DNA from: Aplysia californica
Taxonomy: Eukaryota; Mollusca; Gastropoda; Aplysiida; Aplysiidae
Assembly (NCBI RefSeq): GCF_000002075.1
Contig: NW_004797557.1
Coordinates: 564,321 to 628,320, forward strand
Direction: 5' to 3'
DNA: 64,000 bases
Part shown: positions 1 through 10,502 of the stretch, in pieces
Layout of the letters: each line of letters opens with the position of its first letter
Position numbering within the stretch: the stretch's first letter is position 1
Program-made: the position numbers and the translations under genes
Notes under the pieces: generated by a model
Told to the model about the DNA's origin: nothing
The model's input: the letters and a program-made list of their open reading frames with translations, nothing else
The model's database searches: none

Positions 1-310
1 CCCCCCCCACCCGTTTTCTCTCATCCTTTTCTGCGCACAAGCTGGCCAACTGACGACCGCATAATCGGACGAAAGTTCAAAAAGAGGATGTCTCCGCTAG
101 ATCTCGTAGACAGCCTAATGAGAGTACATCTTGCTCTGTTCTTTGTAAAGAGACCCTAATAATGTCCTTAACTTCAAGAAAATGTAATAAATGAGTATAT
201 GGAGTCATTGCATGATTGTATGACTGTTCAATTTCCCGCTTTTTGTAGTCTGCGTACTGCCTGGAATTTTCTACGTTTTGAATGAATTTGAATCGTGATA
301 ACTGTTTCAT

Positions 311-2438
311 GCATTGCCCAAATTCAATTATTTAGATGGTGAATGTAATAGTTTTTACAACTCTTTTTGATCGAATAATAGCCTACACTTTCAAACGCTT
401 TGACATTGTATTATAATGCTGAATCTTAATATCGTCTTTCACACATGGCGTCACGCGACCTAAATGTGGCCGTGCAGTGAGTGGAAACCCCGGATGTACG
501 TACGTACTAGGTCAAGTAGGTTTTGAAGGTGGTGAACCTAAAGTTTACTTTTACCAAAATGTCATTTCCTTGTAGGTTGTTGGTTTTGGCTTCTTATTTT
601 TCGTATGTGACAGATTTAAGGCAAACCATCCCCATTTTCTAGAGTCAAATACAAACTCATGTTCTGCATACTACATACATCAGCACGTGAATCGCTTCTG
701 GTTCTCTTTTTGTAACCTGACACAGTGTCCATGTTACCTCCCGCTTCAGCTTCAGAGATAGGGCAAAAGTAAATTTGGACCCCTTATTCTTAAAAGCGTT
801 GTTTCGCATGATGTCATGGAAACCCAAACATAAGACAAGGAATATGTCTAATTATTATCTCATTGATGTAACCCGACTGAGAGTGAGTCTCCAAATGTGC
901 GCAATAGGTCAAGTAAGTTTTAAATTGGGGCCCTTTTAAAAAAAATCCAACGATCTTCTCTTTACACTTTTAACAGCACTTTTCTTTGCCTTTAGTCTGT
1001 ACTCACACAGCTCTAAACGAGGAGTCTTCTTTCACTGAGACAGTGTTGGTTACATTGCCAGCATGTAGTAAAAGACCTGAACTAAATCTACATATTATGT
1101 ACATTATGTATAATGCTGCTTCTGGGTATACTTCAAGTTCAAACACCATGTTATATGTGTTGTAGCAATTTGGATTTTGTTTTAGGTTTTCCTCTCAGGT
1201 TTAATTCCAAACCTGATTTTCATTCCTTCCCCTTTGTCCTTCAGTGTTCACAATGTGTTTTGTCAGGTTCGCCATTTGCACCAGAAGTGCAAAGGCTTTA
1301 GATCTCTATAAGATGTCTGTTTTTGTAAGTGGTAGATCTTATACTTAAACGCTTGGAAGAGACACTCGTGTGAAGTCAAATACAGTTGAAATTATGTAAA
1401 ACATTTTTATCGAAAATAGGAAAGTATTTCTGGTAGAGTCTACGGTCTAGCATGCTCATAGAGAAATCGTCGAGAAGCAGAGATTTTTTCGTCATGTACG
1501 AATTTTACTATTGATGAGCTTTAAAATATATAGACTATAAAGATGTATATCAAGAATCCTATATGAAAAGATGCAAGACCTGAAAGTCTGTTCTTTGTGA
1601 ACATGTTCATTATGTTGTCCTAATCTGTATTTTTATTCCTATCCTCTCAGAATAAAAAAGCAACATTCTTCGTTTATTGGACTGCCATCAGTACGTTAAC
1701 TCGGGTCCAGTCTCTCGAGTATCTAAAAATTTTCAGTACTTTCCTAAGAGAATTTTTTTTCAAGGGAAATGAAAGACACGAACAGTTTGATACATGTATT
1801 TAGCTGCATATTATAGTCTTTATTGTTATTATTTTTAAAATTATAAATATTTTAGGCTCATTGATTTGGTTTAGATCAATAAGAACGCAGATTGCGTTAA
1901 CTGCCAGTCATCTAGTTCCAAACCTGACTGAATGGGATAGAGCATCTCAGCAGACACGATCAGTGAAATAGAAAGTTCTCTCCGCGTTACCAAACTTACT
2001 TTCAGACTAGTTCTGTACGTGCAATGGCGAGGTACCTAACCAAGGCCACACTGGCCATGCACTGTGTAATGTTTCATCACTTTGTGCCACAACGCAAATG
2101 ACGTCAACTGCATCAGTTCAATTCTTTCTTTTTTTTTTTTACTTTCCGGCGCAGCCACGCAAAGATGGGAGTAAACTTTATTAGCAAATCAAAGCACAGC
2201 ATACACAGCAGTTTCCCAACCGAATATATGCCTTACAAAAAATGAAGTCCTTAATCTATATCCAGGTCTTTTCAGCAAAATCGTGAAAGTACATTACTTA
2301 TTAATTTTCTGTTGAGGAGAAAAAACACACTTAATGTGCACAATCACAGAGAATTGCGCTGTTATGCAACGGCTTACTCAATAAGCCGCCCTTCCGAGCG
2401 GAAGACACGGTAAATTGCGCAGGTTTTTGAGCTTGCTA
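311..2438. other. noncoding, nothing recognised
   Basis: AT-rich with no credible exon. TAGGTCAAGTA(G/A)GTTTT occurs near 507 and again near 905. A segment near 1446 (GTCTAGCATGCTCATAG) has a relative near 10681, in the 5' flank of the SDR terminal exon, suggesting an old dispersed repeat. Confidence 0.4.
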
Positions 2439-4397
2439 GGGAGAGTGGGGAGAAGTGGGCCACCGTGGGAAGAGTTTTTTAAAAACCGAAACAACTAAAA
2501 AATGAAGAAACAAAGAACAGAATGCGTTATATCAATCTACACAACTTTTATTGTGTTTAAAAACCAGTTGTAAGAGATAGAATGAAATTGGTTTTATAGA
2601 GTGCTGAAGTCAACATTACAAGTGGAGAGAAGAGGGCCATGGGTGGGGAGAACTGCCCCCCCCCCCTCCCTGTGGGGAGAAAAGGGCCCCCTGGGGAGAA
2701 GAGGGCCACAGGTGACATCTTTTACCAGAGCTATCGGAACCTTAACAAAAAACCCCAATAAATTCCCCACAACGGCACAAATATGGAATTTAACGCAAAT
2801 TAAGACCACCAAAGTGTCCAAAGTCAACCTAGATACGGATGTCACCTCTATGGTTCTTACAATAGTGCCTCTGAATTCAGAATGTGGGTGGGGGTAAAAT
2901 GGCTCTAATTGAGTCAATGTGGACTGAAGAAATATCTTCCACTGCTGGTTTTACAAAGTGTAGGCTCTTTTTGCCCTTTCTTCTAAAAAAAAAAAAATCA
3001 ACCCCAACATCACCTTCGTTTCTTTCTTTGTCAACAACCTCAACATAGTAAAACTGGGTGACTTTTGTTGAGAACTCACACACCACGCCACGCTCTGCTG
3101 ATGTTATCTGGCCCAACTGCTCAGTAGGCCATCGCGAGGTCCAATGACTTTTGGGACTTTGTGAACTGTTATGATTCATGTTTCGTCTAGATTGAGTATC
3201 TGAGCTCCACAGACACCCAGGTCACAATCTAGAAAGAGCCTGCAGCAAGTTGAAAAATGTTCCCACAGAATGTCATTTGAAAGCTGTGGCTCTTGTCAAT
3301 GAGGTACAAGTAGCCACTGGTTGTCGCAGACTGAGTAGCGGATGCCCTGCATCATCCCACGAAGATGAGTACGAAAGGTCTTCGGTGATCTGCAACAGCG
3401 ACTTCATAGTCGAGTTTTCAGTAGTTAGCAGTTGTCAAACCGTAGGATCTTTTGGCACTTTTCAACATGTACTGCGTCAATTCATCCTCTTGTTCTACTG
3501 TAAATAATTGACTGTGACGATAGTTAGGACACAATTCAACATCACCTTGTAGAGCTTTCTTCACATTGCTTTTAAGGGTAGTGCGAGCAATGCAGCGAAG
3601 GCATATGTGACTTCCCTCAAAGGAGCCCTATTTCTGATAGCTGCCACTGCATTGTTCAATGTATCAGGTAAGGCTGTGCCTATGCCGGTCTTCCTTTGAT
3701 ACGTAGCATTGTCCCTAGAGATTGAACGGAAAACAGAAGAATAAATCATTTAATGCGTGTCTTCGGGACGCTGGTTCGTGCCGAAACACTTGCAGGAAGC
3801 GGGTACATGTACAGTGTCACACAGAGCATCAGTGAGGGGAAAACTCTGGAATGGTAAACTACTGTAAAACTACCCCAAGGTTTGTTTTAAAAGTCAACAT
3901 CTAGATTTAGATCTAAGCCTCTATCTTTGCCTTATATTCTAACAAATTAGATATTATGTCTAAAATAGCATGGAAATATGTTGAAGATTATTTTTCTACA
4001 ACTGGGGAAAACTGGGCCCATGGTGGCCCACTTCTCCGCATTGGTAGTCTAATAACTATTATTCAAATGTGTGTTTTCTTAATTAAACTGGCAGTTAAAA
4101 CACGCAGAACACATGAAAATAAGTAATTATTTTAGATAAGTTCTTTAACTATTGTTACACTTACCCAATCTGTTTTGCTCCTCTTTGTGGTAAAGTTGCG
4201 AGTTTCAAAAATCGAATATTTCAAGTTTTTCTTGATGAAAACGTCTTTTCCGCTCCATTCACTCAAACCGGCCAGAAAAAGAAAGGAAGTTGCTTCCTTG
4301 CGCTGGAAACAATTTTTTACATGTTTTTTTCTTGCAAAATTGCTCTAGACATCTAGATTTTGGCTCTTCAGGGGGTGGCCCACTTCTCACTCTCCCC
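2439..4397 (-). mobile_element. degenerate pogo/Tigger-like DNA transposon
   Basis: Inverted ends: left GGGAGAGTGGGGAGAAG, right complement GGGGAGAGTGAGAAGTGGG. Each is flanked by TA (2437-2438, 4398-4399). GGGGAGAAGAGGGCC-type subterminal repeats lie at 2624-2712 and near 4004. Minus-strand fragments include TYQRKTGIGTALPDTLNNAV near 3700, resembling the psq-type helix-turn-helix of pogo/Tigger transposases, and VDKERNEGDVGVDF and KKSLHFVKPAVEDISS near 2950-3040, resembling the C-terminal domain of DDE_1 transposases. Frames are broken and the catalytic core seems largely missing, so it is inactive. Confidence 0.65.
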
Positions 4398-4399
4398 TA

Positions 4400-5480
4400 T
4401 TGATTATGTGGTCTGTAGTGGAATCAGAATCTTGACCTCAAACATGTTTAGCTGATTGAGTGTTCACTAAAACCAGTTCACGACCTCTCTATCACTACTA
4501 TCAGGTTGGGTGTCGGAGGGAGTAAGCCTACACTGTTTAGCTGAAAATAGTCCGGTCTCAGAAGAACCAGAAAATAAGTAAATGTATTAGCGGCCTGGTA
4601 TAAATGTGTATACCCAATGCAATTTAGTCGCCCTCAAAAAGAAACTTAAAATGGAGGTTTTCATGACAGAGAAAGGACGAAAAATAATACAATAAAATGA
4701 AATAACAGTCTTGATAATTGTCTCTCTATGAGATCTACTACTTAAACTTATACTTATTGAATTTCAAGTCGGTACCGTGTCGAATACCTGCTCAACCTAA
4801 TGAAACACTCGATACCAAAAATACCAGCGCAATTTTCTTACAGGTTTTGAAAAACTCCTTTGAACTTTTTGATTATTTACTATTACTAGTAAAAGTACCC
4901 GTTCTACGAACGGAATAATAATGAGGAAGTATTAGGAAAGTTAAGAACAGGAAAAAGACTGAAAACAGGAAAGAAACAAAACATAAATATTATTTTTACC
5001 TTGAATTTATCCATTTTGTAGCACCCCCTCTTGACTACCTCTAGGGGTAAGACTTCTTCCCCCTCTTCGAAGGCGTGGCATTTTCTCCTAAAGTTCCAGT
5101 TCAATCACATTTTTAAAAAAGAGTTAGGCCTACTTGATTTTTTATCTTGATCTAGATTAGATATTAGATCTAGATCTAGACATAGATCTTCACACGAACA
5201 CACTGAACACAAAATATCTTTCGGCGCAGTTCAGCGCGCGCGCTAATCCACTGCAGGAGAAATCTACTTTCAATACTTTCACCATATTTTAAAATCTTGA
5301 TCTAGATATTAGATCTAGACATACACACACATGCGACTACACGCAGGGCGTAAACTGGGCTACGATTGGCTGAACCTTTGACTTTGACCCATTACATTAA
5401 GTAGACCTACGGTAGGCTACTCTTGGCGCTTTCGACGACACCCTCCCTGTCACTCACATCCCTCCTTCTGTAGTGCTTTC
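4400..5480. other. noncoding; short palindromic AGATCT/TCTAGA runs
   Basis: No gene seen. TCTAGATCTAGA-type palindromic runs at 5145-5185 and 5293-5312. The string ACTGAACACAAAATAT near 5201 recurs diverged near 5925, each time followed by CCTTCGGCGCAGT-like sequence. Confidence 0.35.
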
Positions 5481-5484
5481 TGGC

Positions 5485-5752
5485 CTCCTCTCTCTCTATC
5501 TCTCCCCCTCTCTCTCCCTCTCTCCCTCTCTCTCCCTCCCCCCCTCTCTCTCTCCCAAGGTAGGGTAACAAACGAAAAAGTCCCCACTTCTTCTTCTTCT
5601 TCTCCCTCCCTCCATCCATCCTTCCTCCCCCTCCTCCTCCTCCTCCTCCTTCTTTTTCTTCTTCTTCTTCTTCTTCTTCATTTCTCCTCCTCCTCCTCCA
5701 TCTACACCTACGCCTTTTCCTCCTCCTCCCCCTCCTTCTTCTGCTTCTTCTA
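5485..5752. repeat. long polypyrimidine tract: (CT)n, (CTT)n, (TCC)n
   Basis: Almost pure C/T for two blocks (5485-5560 and 5585-5752). Apparent ORFs across it (runs of Glu, Arg or Lys) are composition artefacts. Mirror-symmetric sections could form triplex (H-DNA). Confidence 0.85.
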
Positions 5753-6437
5753 TGAGTGCTCCAAACCCGCTGTGAGAAGACGGCCGAAAGCGTGAGACCG
5801 AAACCGGGAATTCCCGTAAACCTACTTTAATGTTTAACTGAACACTGAACCAAGGAGTTTAGAACTTTTAATCTCCTTGGACTGAACCAGAGACACTAAA
5901 ATATAATTAAATACTCTCTGACTGAACACAAAATTATCCTTCGGCGCAGTCGGCACTCCGCACCGAATATACAATGTCGAAGCAAATGATGGCGATCGCT
6001 ACAAACGGACTGAATTTAACTTAAAATCGGCTTTCTTTTTACACATTTGATCTTAATGAAAATACAATGGTGCAACACTACGTTTCAAGTTATGGTTACT
6101 GGGAAAGTTTCATATTTTTTCATTCAGCAGTTTCTGAGAATATACTGTTCGCAAAATTTGGCCTCAGCTCCATTAGTAGTAAGATTATTAGGGGAAACCT
6201 GCGCAATTCTCCGCTGTCCCGCCTTCGTCCCTAATTGGGGGTTGGGTGGGGGGCGAGGGTAAAAGTCGTATAAACTTTTCACTTTCTCATCGTGGGCAAA
6301 AAAAAAGTACATCTAAGCCTAAAGATAGAAATTGAATGTTTCATTCTCAGATTACTTTTGTCGTCTGCAAAGGCAAGCTTCATTTTTTATATTCGAATAA
6401 TTTTACTATTTTTGTTAATAAGAGTCACGTATCACAG

Positions 6438-6440
<3 letters not shown>

Positions 6441-6469
<29 letters not shown>
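6441..6469. repeat. poly-C run of 29
   Basis: Uninterrupted C on the plus strand, which is G-run potential on the minus strand. Similar mononucleotide runs occur at about 28700-28726, 29992-30010 and 30286-30300, the latter two inside MITEs. Confidence 0.9.
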
Positions 6470-6470
<1 letters not shown>

Positions 6471-7274
6471 TTTCCTAGGGTTTTTTCTCAAGGCATTTCA
6501 AGGGTGTGGGGGAAGTAGGATTTGTTCATCTTTCTTTATTAAATGTGTGCGCGCGCAATTACTAGCGAAAAGAGAGCTTAACTTTTAAAGAGATTTATGG
6601 GCAACTGTTGCTTCACTTCTGCTATATATAGAGGTGTGGTGCTTATTTCAGACCAAATATTCTAGTATTGCCTACTATTTCTATATCACAGAATGTTGTC
6701 ATTAGCGTGCACAGTACAGTATAATAAATGGAAACAGAAACAGTCGGTATTTCTTGCTAAAGGTACATGTACTAGGATCATTTGCAATCAGTTTTATGCT
6801 CTCCTTTATTCTGCTTTGGAAGAGGATTAAAAAATATTTCTTTCTTTTGACATTCTGAGTTTCACTTCATTTCAAAATGATCGGTGCCTTGTCTTTCTAG
6901 TTCATCAATCTGTCGAAGTTCCCTTAAGTTCTACAAACCTGTTATATTGGGGAAAAGCTTTGCTATTGTAATGCTGGTATGTAAGGCCTACACATGTATA
7001 TTTGTTATACACGTAATTACAATCTTATTCAAGATATTCAGTCCCCTGCGAGCTATGTAAACTTAAGGTTAGAGCAAACTACAGCAGAAGGAAAAGTTCT
7101 GAGGAAAAAGTATTAAGTTTGCCTGCTTCTGTATGCCAAAACAAGTTTGCCAATGGCAGGACTATGCTCAATCAAAATGCCAACAGGATTTGTAACAAAA
7201 AGAAAATGCTTAGTTAATATGAAACATAAGTTTGTCAACAGAAAGACCATAGCCTGCCTACTTTTGGTCAATAT

Positions 7275-7480
7275 CCCAACATAGGTTTTACGTGTAGTTT
7301 TAGTACAAGTTTTCCAGCACTTGTAACACAATTCGGTCAAGAAAGTACCAAAAATTAGAGGTATTACTGAAAAGAAATATAGGGAGAAAATGAGGACATG
7401 TAAGGAAGATAAATGTTTGACAAGAAGGAAAGAACAAACCACGCTAGATCTAGAGCACCCACTAACGCTGGTTTTCAGGC
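7275..7480 (-). repeat. SINE family B fragment
   Basis: Minus strand shows GGGTGCTCTAG...GGTTTGTTC, then a CAAACATTTATCTTCC-like body and a GTGCTGGAAAACTTGTAC tail, a diverged match to the copies at 8400 and 54900. Confidence 0.5.
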
Positions 7481-7604
7481 AGCAGTTTCTATGCTTTGTC
7501 AATATGCCCACATAAAAGTTGACTAGCATTCAGCCTATGCCTGATCAATATGACATCAGTAGTTGCCATCAACAGTAAATTACCCTGTGAGTGCACAATA
7601 CAAG

Positions 7605-7800
7605 AGGGTGCGGTGGCCGAGCAGTTAGTGTGCTCATCTACGAAGCGGTTCGGACACAGATTTTTTTCGCCCCCTCCTGCCCACCCAGCAGTAATGGGTA
7701 GGCCTACCTGACTTCGAGTTGGGGAAATAAAGGCGACGTAGAAAGGAACTGGCCACTCTACCACAATATGCTGAAGGCCTAGGAAGTTGTCTCACTAACA
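7605..7800 (+). repeat. tRNA-derived SINE (third family)
   Basis: Head GTGGCCGAGCAGTTAG resembles an A box and GGTTCGGACAC a degenerate B box. The body has AGTAATGGGTAGGCCTACC, GGGGAAATAAAGGCGACG and CTGGCCACTCTACCAC, of a kind common in molluscan SINEs. It cannot fold as a whole tRNA. Confidence 0.6.
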
Positions 7801-7847
7801 AGGCAGTCCCCAATGTCTAGATCAGATGCGGGAACAACTTTACACAA

Positions 7848-8292
7848 TATATGTGAGGGAGCGTGGCAGAATCAGGCTCTCGTCAATTTTTGGGCATGTA
7901 GAGTTATTGGTATCATCTTAAAGCTTGTTCACTTGTCTTTATTTTGATGAAAAATATATCCATTTATCTTGAATACAAGTCGAGATATTTGCAAAAGAAG
8001 GAGATGGGGGTCACTTGTTTTCAGAGGTAAAATTAGTGAGAAAATGTCCGCCAAAGATTAGTTATTTCCTTAGCTTAAGAGTCCATGGTAACTGAAAATT
8101 CACATTTTTTGTGCCTTTCATCAACGTTTTTCAGAAAAAATCCGCACAGAAATGAGTTCTTTAATGGGCATGAAAAATGTTCATCCCAAAAACGAAAATT
8201 TGATAAAAATTCAGAAACAGGCGGAAAAATGCAAGTCTCTTCACTTTGATTATTTTGACGAGAGCCTGATTCCACCACGCTGCCTCACATAT
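7848..8292. mobile_element. foldback MITE with about 40-bp inverted ends, copy 1
   Basis: Left end TGTGAGGGAGCGTGGCAGAA then TCAGGCTCTCGTCAA; the right end is its complement around 8255-8292. The same family occurs inverted at 20147-20583 in an SDR intron; both share TTTTTGGGCATGT and TATCATCTTAAAGC next to that end. Confidence 0.7.
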
Positions 8293-8399
8293 GTATAAAT
8301 AACATAGACGCAGCACAGACCAGACAAAAGTCACCTTATTCCTGACCTTCAGCACTGTAGTACAAAAGTCTGTAACAAATTATGATTCAGTGTCGCTTT

Positions 8400-8600
8400 T
8401 AAGTAAGCGTTTAATGGCCCTTACAACACCATTAGGTCATCATACAAGTGCCGAAGATTACAGGTGTTACAAGAGAGTGACAAACACAAAAAAAGGAAGA
8501 GAGATAATGACGATAGATGTTTGATAGGAAAGGAGAGGAACAAAACACATCAGAGTACCCGCCAGCCATCCACGGCTTCAGTGCCTTTCTTCAGACATTT
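8400..8600 (-). repeat. SINE family B copy
   Basis: Complement reads TGGCGGGTACTCTGATGTG, then CCTATCAAACATCTATCGTC and a diverged 3' tail with GATGACCTAATG and GTAAGGGCC; the same order as the copy at 54900-55105. Confidence 0.6.
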
Positions 8601-8621
8601 TATCGCAATGAAAATACTTTT

Positions 8622-8910
8622 GTCTTTTTTTTTTGGTAAGCCTTTTACAGCACTCGCAACTGCATAGGTCATATGAGCGTGTGGGCACATTAAACATTTT
8701 CAGTTTGGTAGGAATTAATTTTGAATTTCGGAGGGGGTGGAGGCAGAAATTGGAGACGAAAGTAGATGACAGAACATGGTCAGAGAGTAGGAAAGGGAGT
8801 GAAAGGAGAACATTTTTAGAGAAGAATATTTTACGTCGCTGTCCGGATTCGAACGCGGGACCTATTGAATGAGAGGTAAACGCCTTAACCTCTAGACCAC
8901 GAGAGCCCCA
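8622..8910 (-). repeat. SINE family A copy with tRNA-like head
   Basis: Complement begins GGGGCTCTCGTGGTCTAGAG and GCGTTCGAATCCGG (A and B box), continues with a TTCTCTAAAAATGTTCTCC body and ends CTCATATGACCTATGCAG and GTGCTGTAAAAGG with an A-rich tail. It lacks the central part seen in the full copy at 22562-23088. Confidence 0.75.
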
Positions 8911-8999
8911 ATTTAAAATACTAACAGTGGCACAGGGCTAAGGGCTACTTCACAGAATCCACAACAGGGTAAAAACAGAAATAATGAGAACTACCAAGA

Positions 9000-10403
9000 A
9001 CATCATACAGAGCTTTATTAGATTGAGATGATTTATTCCAAATCACAGTAAACATCACCAAACATCCCCCCACACCCCCAAAGCTGTGATTCAAGAACAG
9101 TTATCAGCTTTTGAAACTTTCTAGCCTAGGATGAGTTGACATCCGACAAATACAATGTAACTGTTAAATTACTTTAAAAAATGGTAATAGTAATAAGTCT
9201 TATAAACTTCATAAGGTAGCAGTATCAAGAATACATAAACCGCAAAAAAGTTGTGAAATTTACAATGACACACTCTATTAAAGACAATTTAACTGTTATA
9301 GTGTAGCCTGCATAAACCTAAAATGGTTAATCTGAACAAAGTGGTAAACTGAAAAAGAACAACATTTTTTAGCATCCCTGAATCTTTTGCTTCTATTCAA
9401 ATTCAAACAACCTCTCTAAACCGAAAACCCAGCTAAACCAAAGAAAATCTGGCGATATGGCAGATTTTGGTAGATGTGAAATCCCCTGTATCAGAAATTA
9501 CTCAAGACCATTTTATAATTTCACAGGAAATTAAAAGGTGGTAGAAAAAAAGGCATGATCTATGGGCGGAATAGTTCAATAATAAAATAATCATTGATTT
9601 GATACACAAGTAACAACTTTTTATGACAGAATATAAAGGACAAGGAAACCTAATGCACTGTTAAAGGACACTTCTCACAGCCAAATGATACAGGGCACAA
9701 TAACAATACCTTCAATGAAACCAGGTGATATGGTTAGTTACCAGGAATTCATCATGCACATCATGCCAATTTGTATGAAACACACATTGCAATCAGCAGA
9801 CAAGATCCGAATTCCTGACATCAGAAAGTTCTATTCAAAAAGTATTCTTAAGCCATATAGGCCTATATATACAAAAAAGCCCCACAAAAAACTAGAACAC
9901 AATGCTTTCACAAGTAAGGGTACAAGTTTTTCGAACTATGCACAGGCTCACAATCCTGACATTCCAAGTAAAGCTTAAAAAAAAAACTTGAGACGAAAAA
10001 ATCAAACCCCAAAGCCACAGCCAAATACACAGATAGAAACCCTCTAGACATCCTTTTAAAACAATTTATTTAGACTAAAATCAAGTACTTGCCAAAATTG
10101 ACCCATTTAGACAAAAAATCCACTTTTAACAATGAATGATTAGAAGGCTCTAAAAATGAATTTGTACAACTTAAGTAAAACATTATGGGTGATCTTCTTA
10201 TTGGACCAGCAAACAGTCTATTGGACTACAAATATGACTAGTATTGAACTCTGTTTGGCTGTAAAAAGGAAAGTGCTAATTACCCTTTTCTTCGAACTGT
10301 TTATGAAAGTGCAAAATTGGGTTGATTTGTAAGGTACTAGCATAGTTGTACTGTACATGCAGAATGCTTCAGTACGATGAGACGCATGACATTTTTATCC
10401 CAA
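9000..10403 (-). other. 3' flank / candidate 3'UTR of the SDR gene
   Basis: AT-rich DNA with no credible coding. AATAAA hexamers on the minus strand lie at 10065-10070 (3'UTR about 340 nt) and at 9014-9019 (about 1.4 kb). I cannot tell which one is used. Confidence 0.4.
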
Positions 10404-10502
10404 CTACTGTACTGCTTGGACTGTCGTCCCTTGTCTGAAATTTTTAGACACCAGCGAATCATGCCATGATGCAGGAACAAAAGGACGCAGCTTGATGAGA
10501 AT
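10404..10502 (-). CDS. SDR gene, terminal coding exon
   Basis: Acceptor GTTTCAG, then ILIKLRPFVPASWHDSLV and a stop TAG at 10404-10406. The LRPFVPxxW motif matches C-termini of BDH1-like and retinol-dehydrogenase-like SDRs, which confirms the gene end. It was too short to stand out as an ORF. Confidence 0.82.
   Translation of the reverse strand: MLIKLRPFVPASWHDSLVSKNFRQGTTVQAVQ

Noticed and set aside
77-310. 77-codon minus-strand ORF as a gene
   Set aside because: No recognisable domain, no good splice context, and length expected by chance in this composition.
2594-2917. Overlapping ORFs on both strands
   Set aside because: They arise from the G-rich subterminal repeats of the transposon at 2439-4397.
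5407-5681. Glu/Arg- and Lys-rich minus-strand ORFs
   Set aside because: Products of the polypyrimidine tract.
9685-9978. 97-codon plus-strand ORF
   Set aside because: Lies opposite the SDR 3' flank, with no domain and no splice or promoter support.
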